This document shows, one piece after another, positions 1 to 6,602 of a stretch of 9,075 bases of DNA. Each line of letters begins with the position of its first letter. Position 1 is the stretch's first letter. Where the stretch lies: NCBI GenBank assembly GCA_021151835.1, contig JAGKWO010000084.1, forward strand, positions 1 through 9,075, in the 5' to 3' direction. This stretch comes from Gammaproteobacteria bacterium (GTDB lineage: Bacteria; Pseudomonadota; Gammaproteobacteria; Pseudomonadales; Cellvibrionaceae). The notes below the pieces were generated by a model that searched no databases, was not told where the DNA came from, and saw nothing but the letters and a program-made list of their open reading frames with translations. The position numbers were made by a program, and so were the translations under genes.

Positions 1-49
1 AAAAGCATTTAGCACACTTAATAGACTATTCTTTTTTTTCTCTTCCCCG

Positions 50-63
50 TTGATGCAGATCAA
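50..63. promoter_or_regulatory. FNR/Anr-type (CRP-family) binding site
   Basis: The sequence is TTGAT-N4-ATCAA, an exact match to the FNR/Anr consensus for oxygen-responsive regulators. It lies about 60 bp beyond the stop of the minus-strand cytochrome c gene, so it is unlikely to drive that gene. Read on the minus strand, an A+T-rich stretch follows at about 20-30 where a -10 would sit for a class II promoter (site centred near -41.5). I infer that it controls a gene starting left of the window. No reading frame was seen in 1-122. Confidence 0.6.
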
Positions 64-122
64 TAGCCATATCAGCAGTGTGTAACAAAGTGATTCAAAT
101 GTTGGCTGGAATTTCACCCTGC

Positions 123-677
123 TCAGTGGTGGGTAGTGTTCGCCGCTGCACGCGCCGTCAGGATCTGGTATTGCTCTGGCGTCAGGGTCGGTAATTTCTG
201 GATAAATGCGACCATGGCCCAAATGCGTTGGTCATCATGGGTTGGCCCCCAGGCAGGCATACCACTGGCCTTAATCCCATGCTTGATAATCCAGAATTGG
301 CGCTGCGCACTGACGGTGTTATCACCAGCATGGGCATGTCCATGATCATCCTGCGCCAGAGACAAATTCGGTGGGGCTGGATAAAGCCCGATACTCAAAT
401 CACTTTTGTTGACCCCAGGCTTAAGGTGGCACTGGGCGCACATGTGGTTGTAGTCGGGACCGCCACTGAGCAGCAGCTCCGGGCTGGATAGATCCGGTAC
501 CGGAATCGCTGCCGAAGCGCGGGCTATGGAACGCTCGCGTAGCGTTTCCAATAACCAGTAAGTCATTCGGTTGTGGGGGACATCAGCCCCCATGGGATAA
601 ATACCGGTATAGATAAATGCGACGCCCGCTAGCATTGCGGCCGCACCTATGAGAAGTAGCCATTTGACCAGTTTCAT
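123..677 (-). CDS. Membrane-anchored mono-haem c-type cytochrome
   Basis: This 184-aa protein begins with a Lys-flanked hydrophobic segment (residues about 5-23), which is an uncleaved signal anchor placing the rest in the periplasm. The haem attachment motif CAQCH is at 80-84, and Met140 in GMPAWG is the likely distal haem ligand, so this is a class I cytochrome c fold used for electron transfer. Between them is a His-rich loop (111-117), and the C-terminus ends in His-His, which may bind metal. The ATG at 677 has GAGGAG eight bases upstream. It is the last visible gene of a minus-strand group after the CopB remnant and a His/Met-rich protein, so a role linked to copper stress is plausible but inferred from context. 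The electron partner is unknown. Confidence 0.85.
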   Translation of the reverse strand: MKLVKWLLLIGAAAMLAGVAFIYTGIYPMGADVPHNRMTYWLLETLRERSIARASAAIPVPDLSSPELLLSGGPDYNHMCAQCHLKPGVNKSDLSIGLYPAPPNLSLAQDDHGHAHAGDNTVSAQRQFWIIKHGIKASGMPAWGPTHDDQRIWAMVAFIQKLPTLTPEQYQILTARAAANTTHH

Positions 678-702
678 TGATCGTTCTCCTCAATCACAGA
701 GA

Positions 703-718
703 GGCGGCGATTGCCGCC
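703..718. other. Perfect intergenic hairpin between the metal-protein and cytochrome genes
   Basis: GGCGGC and GCCGCC form a 6-bp all-G/C stem around a 4-base loop, in the 55-bp gap between the two minus-strand genes. No T-run follows on the minus strand, so it is not a textbook terminator. It ends about 15 bases before the cytochrome Shine-Dalgarno. It could be a processing or stability element that sets different expression of the two genes, or a weak attenuator. Confidence 0.5.
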
Positions 719-732
719 CCTGCAAAAAAGCC

Positions 733-1050
733 TTAGTGGGAACCATGACCTTCATGGCTTTCACTGGAGCTGGCCTTTTGCTCGCCCGTCGATTTCATTG
801 CACCATGATCCATCCCCTGGTGTTGATCACCGTCTTTGTGCTCGCTGTGGGCAGCACTGCATTTTTTCATCATGGCTTGCATCACCGGATTATTCATATC
901 CATCTTGGAGTGATCCATTTTTTTCATCGCTTCACAATCGGGCGCTTCTGCCGTTTTGGCATGTTCCGCCGGGTCATGAGCGAAGGTTGGAGCGACCATT
1001 AACACACTAGACAAGATCAAGGCAGAGTTAAGTAAAAACGTTTTCATCAT
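733..1050 (-). CDS. Secreted His/Met-rich small protein, probable periplasmic copper binder
   Basis: From the ATG at 1050 this is a 105-aa protein. It opens with a signal peptide (MMK, then a hydrophobic core, ending in TFA before His-Asp), giving a mature chain of about 80 aa. The mature part is almost all His, Met, Asp, Glu, Lys and Ser, with recurring Met-Asp-His and Ser-His type clusters, two Cys and a His-rich C-terminus. Such composition is typical of periplasmic metal-buffering proteins in copper-resistance clusters. A longer frame starts at 1080, but it has no Shine-Dalgarno and would put about ten polar residues before the signal peptide. The start could also be the adjacent ATG at 1047; a weak GAAGAA lies upstream. 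It follows the copB stop by 36 bases, so they were probably co-transcribed before the IS arrived. The exact ligand is inferred. Confidence 0.75.
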   Translation of the reverse strand: MMKTFLLNSALILSSVLMVAPTFAHDPAEHAKTAEAPDCEAMKKMDHSKMDMNNPVMQAMMKKCSAAHSEHKDGDQHQGMDHGAMKSTGEQKASSSESHEGHGSH

Positions 1051-1086
1051 GTATTCTTCGTAATTAATGTTGTTTGACATTGTGGG

Positions 1087-1332
1087 TTAAAACCAGGCGC
1101 GAACACCGGCGACCCATTGCGTATCGCTGGTAGGTTCACCATGGTCGCGAACAAAATCAGCGGTGTTGCCAAAGCTCTTCGTCCAGTTCACGCCGATATA
1201 AGGCGCAAATTCACGCCGAATCTCGTAACGCAGTCGCAGGCCTGCCTGGCCATCAGATAAGCCTGAACCTGTCAGACGGTGCATATCGTTCTGGCCATAA
1301 AAGTTCACCGAAATTTCCGGTGATAACACCAC
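1087..1332 (-). pseudogene. copB: C-terminal remnant of copper-resistance outer-membrane protein CopB, cut by IS21-family element
   Basis: About 80 residues remain. They resemble the C-terminal beta-strands of CopB: a GSGLSDGQAGLRLRYEIRREFAPYIG-like stretch (longest identifiable words GLSDGQAGLRLRYEIRR and EFAPYIGVNW), a SFGNTADF segment, and a final Val-Arg-Ala-Trp-Phe. The terminal aromatic is the usual outer-membrane barrel signature. The signal peptide, the Met/His-rich N-terminal region and most of the barrel are missing. Homology stops at about 1333, where the IS end begins. The frame stays open into the IS up to the istB stop codon at 1396-1398, and a GTG at 1332 could serve as a start, but no secretion signal would be present, so it is almost surely non-functional. 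The missing part is not on the far side of the IS. Confidence 0.85.
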
Positions 1333-1333
1333 T

Positions 1334-1361
1334 TGTTGATTTGCACTTAAAACTGACCCAC
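1334..1361. repeat. IS21-family terminal inverted repeat, istB end
   Basis: The sequence starts TGTTGATTTGCAC and ends CTGACCCAC. It matches the reverse complement of 3792-3819 at 24 of 28 positions. A second copy of the motif (TTTGCAT ... TTGACCCAC) lies directly inside at 1364-1385. The paired copies are probably binding sites for the IstA transposase. Confidence 0.8.
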
Positions 1362-1395
1362 CATTTGCATTGAAAATTGACCCACCCTGTATGGT

Positions 1396-2184
1396 TTATT
1401 TTACGGGTTTGGGTTGTGGATAAGTTGTCGTCTTTTTCTCCTTTTTCGGTGGGTTTGAACTCTCTTTGAAACGATAGCTATCATTGCCGGTTTCAACAAT
1501 ATGGCAGTGATGGGTGACTCGATCCAACAATGCTGTTGTCATCTTTGCATCACCAAATACATTCGACCATTCCGCAAAGCTGAGATTGGTGGTGATGATC
1601 ATGCTGGTGCATTCGTACAATTTGCTCATCAAGTGAAACAACAAGGCACCACCGGTTTGACTGAAGGGTAAATAGCCCATCTCATCCAGAATCACCAGGT
1701 CGGTATGCATGAGTCGCGAAGCAATTTGTCCTGCCTTACCTTGCTGCTTTTCCTTCTCCAGCGCGTTCACTAATTCAATGGTCGAGAAGAAACGAACGCG
1801 GCGATGCAAGTGTTCAATCGCTTGAATGCCGATGGCACTGGCAAGATGGGTTTTACCCGTACCGGGGCCGCCGACAAGTACAACATTCTGTGCGCTATCC
1901 ATAAAGTCACCGGCACACAATTGCCGGATCAATGCTTCATTGGCCATGCTGCTCGTAAAATCAAAACCGCTTAAATCCCGATACGCTGGGAATTTAGCAG
2001 TTTTAAGTTGGTAAGCCACCGAACGCACTTCACGCTCGGCCAGTTCTGCTTTGAGTAAATGATCAAGGATGCCGGTGCTCGCCTGGAATGCTGGTGAATC
2101 CTGTTCAGCAAGATCACTTAGCGCATGCGCCATGCCGTAGAGTTTGAGTGACTTCAGTGCGGGGATCATGGGATTAGTGTGCAT
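1396..2184 (-). CDS. istB: IS21-family transposition helper ATPase IstB
   Basis: This 262-aa AAA+ ATPase, DnaC/DnaA-like, assists the IstA transposase in target selection and strand transfer. Walker A is GGPGTGKT at 105-112. Walker B is VILDEMG at 164-170, with Asp167 and Glu168. A sensor-1 type TTN is at 198-200. The N-terminal helical region (1-75) is the usual IstB domain, and the C-terminus is a Lys/Pro-rich tail. The ATG at 2184 has AAGGAGG six bases upstream and overlaps the istA end by 11 bases, so the genes are translationally coupled. Length and motifs are complete. Confidence 0.95.
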   Translation of the reverse strand: MHTNPMIPALKSLKLYGMAHALSDLAEQDSPAFQASTGILDHLLKAELAEREVRSVAYQLKTAKFPAYRDLSGFDFTSSMANEALIRQLCAGDFMDSAQNVVLVGGPGTGKTHLASAIGIQAIEHLHRRVRFFSTIELVNALEKEKQQGKAGQIASRLMHTDLVILDEMGYLPFSQTGGALLFHLMSKLYECTSMIITTNLSFAEWSNVFGDAKMTTALLDRVTHHCHIVETGNDSYRFKESSNPPKKEKKTTTYPQPKPVK

Positions 2185-3706
2185 GGTGTCCTCCTTGAGT
2201 ACTGATGGTTTGAGCGCGCAGGTTATCGTAGCGAGTGACGTTAGCCAGTGGTTCCACTCTCAGTGCTAATGCAGGCGGTACTTCAATCGGTGGGATGGGT
2301 GTTCCCTCTACTAATCGACTTAGGATATTGATGACGATTTGCTTGGAGGGTGAGCCGGTTTCCAAGGCAAGCTCTACGGCTGTCAGCACATCCTGCTCAT
2401 TGTGCAGTAAAACCAGTGCAAGAATATCCACCATCTCACGGTCACCACCCACACGCTTTAACAGAATGGCTTGTAGCGATTGAAAGGCTATCGGCAATTC
2501 CGCAAAGGGCGCGCCGTTGCGGATAGCACCAGGCTTTCGCTGCAATACCGAGAGATAGTGTCGCCAGTCATACACCGTTGTTACCTGCTCATGTTTGCGG
2601 TTAAACACACGGGCATGAACCGCAATGATATTCCCTTCAGCAATCACCTCCAGGTGATCGTGATAAATATGCAAGCTCACCGGACGATTGGCGAAGGAAG
2701 ACGGCACGCTGTAACGTGTGCGCTCGAAGGTAATTAAACAGGTTGGCGATACGCGCTTGGGATGTTCAACAAAACCATCAAAGGGTTGACCTACAGGCAT
2801 TAGGAAAGATCGCTCACGCTCCAGTGCAGCTTGAATGGTTAATTCCTCAGTGGGATGCGTAGATTCACTCCAGAGTTGAACGCAGCGTTCATGCAGCCAG
2901 TCATTCAGTGCAATCAATGAGGGTTGTGCTGGCACCTGCTGCCACAGTCTTCTTCGTGCGTCCTGCACGTTCTTTTCGACCTGTCCTTTCTCCCAGCCTG
3001 CGGCAGGATTACAGAACTCTGCATCAAATAAGTAGTGACTCACCATCGCTGCAAAGCGCGCATTCACATCGCGCTCTTTACCGCGCTTCACCTTATCAAC
3101 AGCGGTCTTCATGTTGTCGTAAATACCGCGCTGTGGAATGCCGCCCCAGACCATAAACGCATGCTGGTGAGCATCGAACAACATCTCATGGGTTTGTAGT
3201 AAATACGCACGCACAAAGAAGGCGCGGCTGTAGCTCAATTTAAAATGGGCGACTTGCAGCTTGACGCGCTCACCGGCAATCACGGCCCAGTCTTCACTCC
3301 AATCAAACTGGAAGGCTTCGCCCGGTTTGAACTGCAAGGGAATGTAGGTGTGCTTGCTCGCGCCCTTGCTCAATTCCAATTGCTGGCGACGCCACTCGCG
3401 TGCAAATCGGGCAATACAATCATAGGAACCCTCGAAGCCAAGAGCGCACAAATCGGCATGCATTTGTTTGAGTGAGCGGCGTTGTTTACGGGATGTTCTT
3501 GCAGCATCACTCAACCATTGCGCCAACTTATCGGCAAAAGCATCGAGCTTACTGGGCGTTTGTCGTTTGGGATAAGCCGGTTCGCTGATCTCATCGCGCA
3601 GATAGCGGCGAACGGTGTTGCGGGAAAATCCGGTACGTCGGGCAATCTCCCGTAACGAGAGTTTGTCACGGAAATACCAACGTCTGATCTTACTTAACAT
3701 GGCCAC
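2174..3706 (-). CDS. istA: IS21-family DDE transposase IstA
   Basis: This is the transposase that cuts and joins the IS ends. Near the N-terminus is a helix-turn-helix (SLREIARRTGFSRNTVRRYL), then a DDE core of the retroviral integrase type. The catalytic triad is probably Asp in FQFDWSEDW (about residue 135 from this start), Asp in GIYDNMKT (about 197) and Glu in GWEKGQVE (about 244). A beta-rich C-terminal domain follows. The chosen start is a GTG at 3706, eight bases after AGGAG. The ATG at 3700, two codons on, is almost as likely. The frame is open to 3778, but those extra 24 residues run into the inner terminal repeat and look non-coding. The protein is about 510 aa, normal for the family, with no frameshift. 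Confidence 0.93.
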   Translation of the reverse strand: MAMLSKIRRWYFRDKLSLREIARRTGFSRNTVRRYLRDEISEPAYPKRQTPSKLDAFADKLAQWLSDAARTSRKQRRSLKQMHADLCALGFEGSYDCIARFAREWRRQQLELSKGASKHTYIPLQFKPGEAFQFDWSEDWAVIAGERVKLQVAHFKLSYSRAFFVRAYLLQTHEMLFDAHQHAFMVWGGIPQRGIYDNMKTAVDKVKRGKERDVNARFAAMVSHYLFDAEFCNPAAGWEKGQVEKNVQDARRRLWQQVPAQPSLIALNDWLHERCVQLWSESTHPTEELTIQAALERERSFLMPVGQPFDGFVEHPKRVSPTCLITFERTRYSVPSSFANRPVSLHIYHDHLEVIAEGNIIAVHARVFNRKHEQVTTVYDWRHYLSVLQRKPGAIRNGAPFAELPIAFQSLQAILLKRVGGDREMVDILALVLLHNEQDVLTAVELALETGSPSKQIVINILSRLVEGTPIPPIEVPPALALRVEPLANVTRYDNLRAQTISTQGGHHAH

Positions 3707-3791
3707 GTTAATCACTCCTATCTCCCGCTCAAAAAATGAGCAGGATAGTCTGTTTACGTGGGTCAGTTTTCGATGCAAATATACGGGTTTA

Positions 3792-3819
3792 GTGGGTCAG
3801 TATTGGGTGCAAAACAACA
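3792..3819. repeat. IS21-family terminal inverted repeat, istA end
   Basis: This is the partner of the 1334-1361 repeat. A second inner copy lies at 3758-3779 and matches the inner copy at the other end (1364-1385) at 20 of 22 positions in inverted orientation. The gap between outer and inner copies is longer here than at the istB end, so the two ends are not symmetric. Unrelated DNA starts at 3820. Confidence 0.8.
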
Positions 3820-3820
3820 G

Positions 3821-3883
3821 CCTGAGGGAGAAGAGTTGTTTTACATCACGGCGATTGATTACAAGCCCTACGATGGCGATTAA
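3821..3883 (+). pseudogene. Possible 3' end of an unidentified gene truncated at the IS junction
   Basis: Directly after the IS end, a plus-strand frame encodes Pro-Glu-Gly-Glu-Glu-Leu, then FYITAIDYKPYDGD, followed by a TAA. The residue mix looks like a real C-terminus, and a strong hairpin follows 12 bases later, where a terminator would be expected. I do not recognise the family. If real, the 5' part was lost with the other half of copB when the junction formed. Twenty residues are too few to rule out chance. Confidence 0.35.
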
Positions 3884-3895
3884 CGACAATCGCAA

Positions 3896-3931
3896 TGCAG
3901 CGCGGCCCTCATCGGGATCGGGCCGTCTGCA
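3896..3931. terminator. Probable bidirectional terminator hairpin
   Basis: TGCAG and CGGCCC (3896-3908) pair with GGGCCG and CTGCA (3920-3931). This makes an 11-bp stem with a small interior bulge and an 11-base loop. It sits between the stop of the plus-strand remnant (3883) and the stop of the minus-strand operon (3946), the right place for a shared terminator of convergent genes. Neither side has a strong T-run, so efficiency is uncertain. Confidence 0.5.
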
Positions 3932-3945
3932 ATTTGGCTTCAATG

Positions 3946-4428
3946 TTAACGATCAGAGTCAACTCCTGAGCCAACAACGCATTCTGGATCAACCAGAAAT
4001 GGCATATGGTACGTTTTCTCAGAAGCGAATATATGGATTTCGAATTTTCCAGCGATAACGAAGTCCCAATAGCCCTCTACATTCTTTTTAATTTTCAGCA
4101 ACGTCGCTGTTTCAGCAGTGTTTAAGTTCTGCAGGCTAACATGCCAAGACGATTGTTTATGCCGAATCGAGCAGCTATCGATTACACTGAAAGGAATTTG
4201 GTGCGACTCTCCAAGCATAGGCCGAACAAACAACGAGCACTCCACTACCTCTCGGCCCTGCGCCAAAAACAAAATGGTATCACCCTTATAAAATTTTGGC
4301 GGCATAGTATTCGGAGGAAGATTCATGGTAACCCCGCTACGTTTCTTCGTCGCGATTGCAACTTGGTATGGGGGTGTGGGATCTTCACTGTGAAGATTAA
4401 TGGAAAAAATATAATGTCGTTTTGGCAT
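3946..4428 (-). CDS. Unknown 160-aa protein, third gene of the kinase operon
   Basis: I do not recognise the family. The protein has no signal peptide, no membrane segment and no obvious catalytic motif. The pattern of alternating hydrophobic residues, as in DTILFLAQGREVVECSLFV and GKFEIHIFASEKTYHMPFLV, suggests an all-beta fold. The central part includes a CSIRHKQSSWHVSLQNL stretch, and the C-terminus reads LVDPECVVGSG. The ATG at 4428 has AAAGGAG five bases upstream. Another ATG four bases earlier is out of frame. The gene starts 20 bases after the kinase stop, so it is almost surely co-transcribed with the kinase and the sigma-54 activator. It may be a kinase substrate, a sensor or binding partner, or an effector; context alone supports these ideas. 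Confidence 0.75.
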   Translation of the reverse strand: MPKRHYIFSINLHSEDPTPPYQVAIATKKRSGVTMNLPPNTMPPKFYKGDTILFLAQGREVVECSLFVRPMLGESHQIPFSVIDSCSIRHKQSSWHVSLQNLNTAETATLLKIKKNVEGYWDFVIAGKFEIHIFASEKTYHMPFLVDPECVVGSGVDSDR

Positions 4429-4448
4429 ACATACTCCTTTAACACTTC

Positions 4449-6602
4449 TTATTGATAGTTAGGATCCCGCCGTAAAACTGCAAGATCAGGTTCTGCCGCT
4501 ATCAAATTCACTGGATATCCTAATGATTTTGCTTTGGCAATTTGTTGCAGGGCGCGTTCACGATCACCGATTAATTCAAAAGTTAATCCCGCCCTGAAAT
4601 GAATCGCAGCATTTGCACCGGGTGACGCTACGATATCTGAAAGCATTTTTCCCGCTCGCTCCTTTTCTCCCACCCTAGCCAAATATAACGCCATTCTAGA
4701 AGCTCCAACAACATCATCCGGTTTTGACTTTAACCGCTTACCCAGCAGCTTAATTGCTTCGCGATATGACTCCTGTGATTCAAGCCTTCGCCCTGGTATC
4801 CATAGTAAGGTATCCGCCAAGTTGGCCCACCCTATGTATTTATACGGATTCCCTTTGTCGTTGGATACAGCCTTTTCAAAGGCCGTCACCGCACCAAGAT
4901 AATCGCCACGAGAAAAAAGGGTGTTACCAAGATTTGTATAAAGCTCAAAGCTTGGCCGCACACGCAGCCCTTCCTGTAAAACCATTAACGCCTCCTCACT
5001 TCTTTCCAAGTGCAGCAGCGTAGCACTCAAATTTGCGTAAGCAAAAACCGCATCAGGTCGCAGTGAAATACTCTTGCGAAAAGCTTCCTGGGCTTTATTA
5101 TATTCAGCACGCTCATAAAAAATTGTTCCCATATAATCCCAGAACGTTCTTTCTGTTGGAAAACGAACAATAGCCTGCTTAATAATAGACTCAGCTTCAT
5201 TTTCACGATTTAACAATCTCAATGCAGAAATTTTTCCAAACCAGGCAAATACGTTTCCCGGCTCTAACCTCAGCGCTGTATTACAATGATTCAGCGCATC
5301 TTCAGCATTATCTTTATGATTCAGTACAAATCCCATAGCAATGTGACTTAGTGCAAGCTGATCATTAAGGTACATAGCTTGTTGTGCACCTGCATAAGCT
5401 TTACTAAGCCACACATCATCTTTTTCATCACCGGCATATCGTAAACTGTAAGCTAATGAAATCCCTGCAACAGCAGCTGCACTTCTAGGATTTTGTTCAA
5501 GCACACGCTGGAAATGTGCAATGGATTTATCGATACTTTCAAGCCGCTCAAACATGATTAGGGCATTAAGCCCGGAACTAATCTCACGCGACTCAGAGGA
5601 GAATCCCGGCGCATCCGTTACAAATTGCCTCCCATAATTCGACACAACCGAAATGGATACTACAATCAAAAAAATTAACAGTGCTACCCATCTAAGTTTT
5701 TTCCCCTCAAAGACCAACAGCCAATCTGACGCGCTTCTTACTGAAATATAGCTTCGAGACATAGATTTTGCATCGTTGATTCGATCCATCAAATCAGACA
5801 TCGAAGAAATACGTCGATCACTACGAGATTCCGTCATATCTCGAATAATCTTTATTAAAGGAGCCTCTAAATTAAGGGGATAGTCCCAAGTTGCTGAGTT
5901 CGATTGTAATTGAGCCACTATCAGTGCCATTCCATTTAAGTCATCAAAGGGTTTATGCCCAACCAGCATTTCATAGAAAATAACTCCCAACGCATAGATA
6001 TCCGTTTTTACATCATTTTTTTTGCCAGACAATAACTCGGGGGCCATATAGGCAACGGTGCCATGAAACTCCTCCGTTTGCAAAGACATGGTCGCGTTAA
6101 CATCTACTTTGATAGCTAAGCCAAAATCAAGAATACGCACCGCCCCTGATGATTCAAGGATCAAATTAGCTGGCTTCAAGTCGCCATGAATCAAGCCCTG
6201 GGAATGTGCTTCACTCATTGCACTAGCTACTTGCGTTAAAACATCGAGTGCCATCAGTGGTGACATCGATTGACAGTGAATGATGCTTTTTAATGTTACA
6301 CCCCGCACCAACTCCATCACGATATATTTATGATTCAATTCCTCTTCTACCGTGTACACCTTGACAAACGCCGGATGACGCAGGGAGGCTGCGACGCGAG
6401 CCTCCCGTACAAGGTCCACACTTTGGTTTTCCAAAAGAACATTTTTGAGTCGTTTGATTGCAACTTCACGCTGTAATTTTGTATCCCATGCTTCGTAGAC
6501 TTCGCCAAATCCACCCTCCCCCAGCTTGGACTTTATCTGATAATGACCAATAAAAGAGGAGTTTTTCACAGCATCATTTACAAAAATGCTAGGAGCGCTC
6601 AT
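4449..6602 (-). CDS. Transmembrane Ser/Thr protein kinase with TPR extracytoplasmic domain
   Basis: This 717-aa protein has three parts. The kinase domain is at about 21-275: glycine loop GEGGFGEV (28-35), ATP-binding Lys50 in VAIK, Glu67 of helix C, catalytic Asp141 and Asn146 in HGDLKPAN, metal-binding Asp159 in DFG, and APE at 187-189. All catalytic residues are present. HGD replaces the usual HRD, so it is a non-RD kinase and may not need activation-loop phosphorylation. A single membrane helix (about 304-321) follows Lys-Lys and Arg, which predicts the C-terminal half lies outside the cytoplasm. Residues about 340-700 are tetratricopeptide repeats, clearest at about 415-580, a protein-binding solenoid. 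The start overlaps the activator stop by 4 bases (ATGA), so production is coupled. The likely targets are the neighbouring FHA activator or the 160-aa protein (inferred). Confidence 0.92.
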   Translation of the reverse strand: MSAPSIFVNDAVKNSSFIGHYQIKSKLGEGGFGEVYEAWDTKLQREVAIKRLKNVLLENQSVDLVREARVAASLRHPAFVKVYTVEEELNHKYIVMELVRGVTLKSIIHCQSMSPLMALDVLTQVASAMSEAHSQGLIHGDLKPANLILESSGAVRILDFGLAIKVDVNATMSLQTEEFHGTVAYMAPELLSGKKNDVKTDIYALGVIFYEMLVGHKPFDDLNGMALIVAQLQSNSATWDYPLNLEAPLIKIIRDMTESRSDRRISSMSDLMDRINDAKSMSRSYISVRSASDWLLVFEGKKLRWVALLIFLIVVSISVVSNYGRQFVTDAPGFSSESREISSGLNALIMFERLESIDKSIAHFQRVLEQNPRSAAAVAGISLAYSLRYAGDEKDDVWLSKAYAGAQQAMYLNDQLALSHIAMGFVLNHKDNAEDALNHCNTALRLEPGNVFAWFGKISALRLLNRENEAESIIKQAIVRFPTERTFWDYMGTIFYERAEYNKAQEAFRKSISLRPDAVFAYANLSATLLHLERSEEALMVLQEGLRVRPSFELYTNLGNTLFSRGDYLGAVTAFEKAVSNDKGNPYKYIGWANLADTLLWIPGRRLESQESYREAIKLLGKRLKSKPDDVVGASRMALYLARVGEKERAGKMLSDIVASPGANAAIHFRAGLTFELIGDRERALQQIAKAKSLGYPVNLIAAEPDLAVLRRDPNYQ

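Larger units (their letters stand above)
1334..3819 (-). mobile_element. Complete IS21-family insertion sequence (about 2.49 kb)
   Basis: The element carries the istA-istB pair on the minus strand and is bounded by 28-bp imperfect inverted repeats that begin TG and end CA, as is usual for IS21. A second inward pair of similar repeats lies at each end, as expected for multiple transposase-binding sites. Both genes are intact, so the element may still be active. The flanks (CACCACT on the left, GCCTGAG on the right) share no direct repeat, although IS21 elements normally make a 4-8 bp target duplication. The left flank is copB and the right flank is unrelated DNA, which points to a deletion or recombination after insertion. 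The exact ends could lie about 8 bp inward, at the TGCA motifs (1342/3811). Confidence 0.85.

Noticed and set aside
1326..1333. Possible IS target-site duplication with 3820-3827
   Set aside because: CACCACT and GCCTGAG do not match in direct orientation at any length from 4 to 8.
3615..4058. Plus-strand open frame of 147 codons spanning the IS end and beyond
   Set aside because: It crosses istA antisense, the IS terminal repeat and the end of the 160-aa gene, and has no Shine-Dalgarno or sensible composition.
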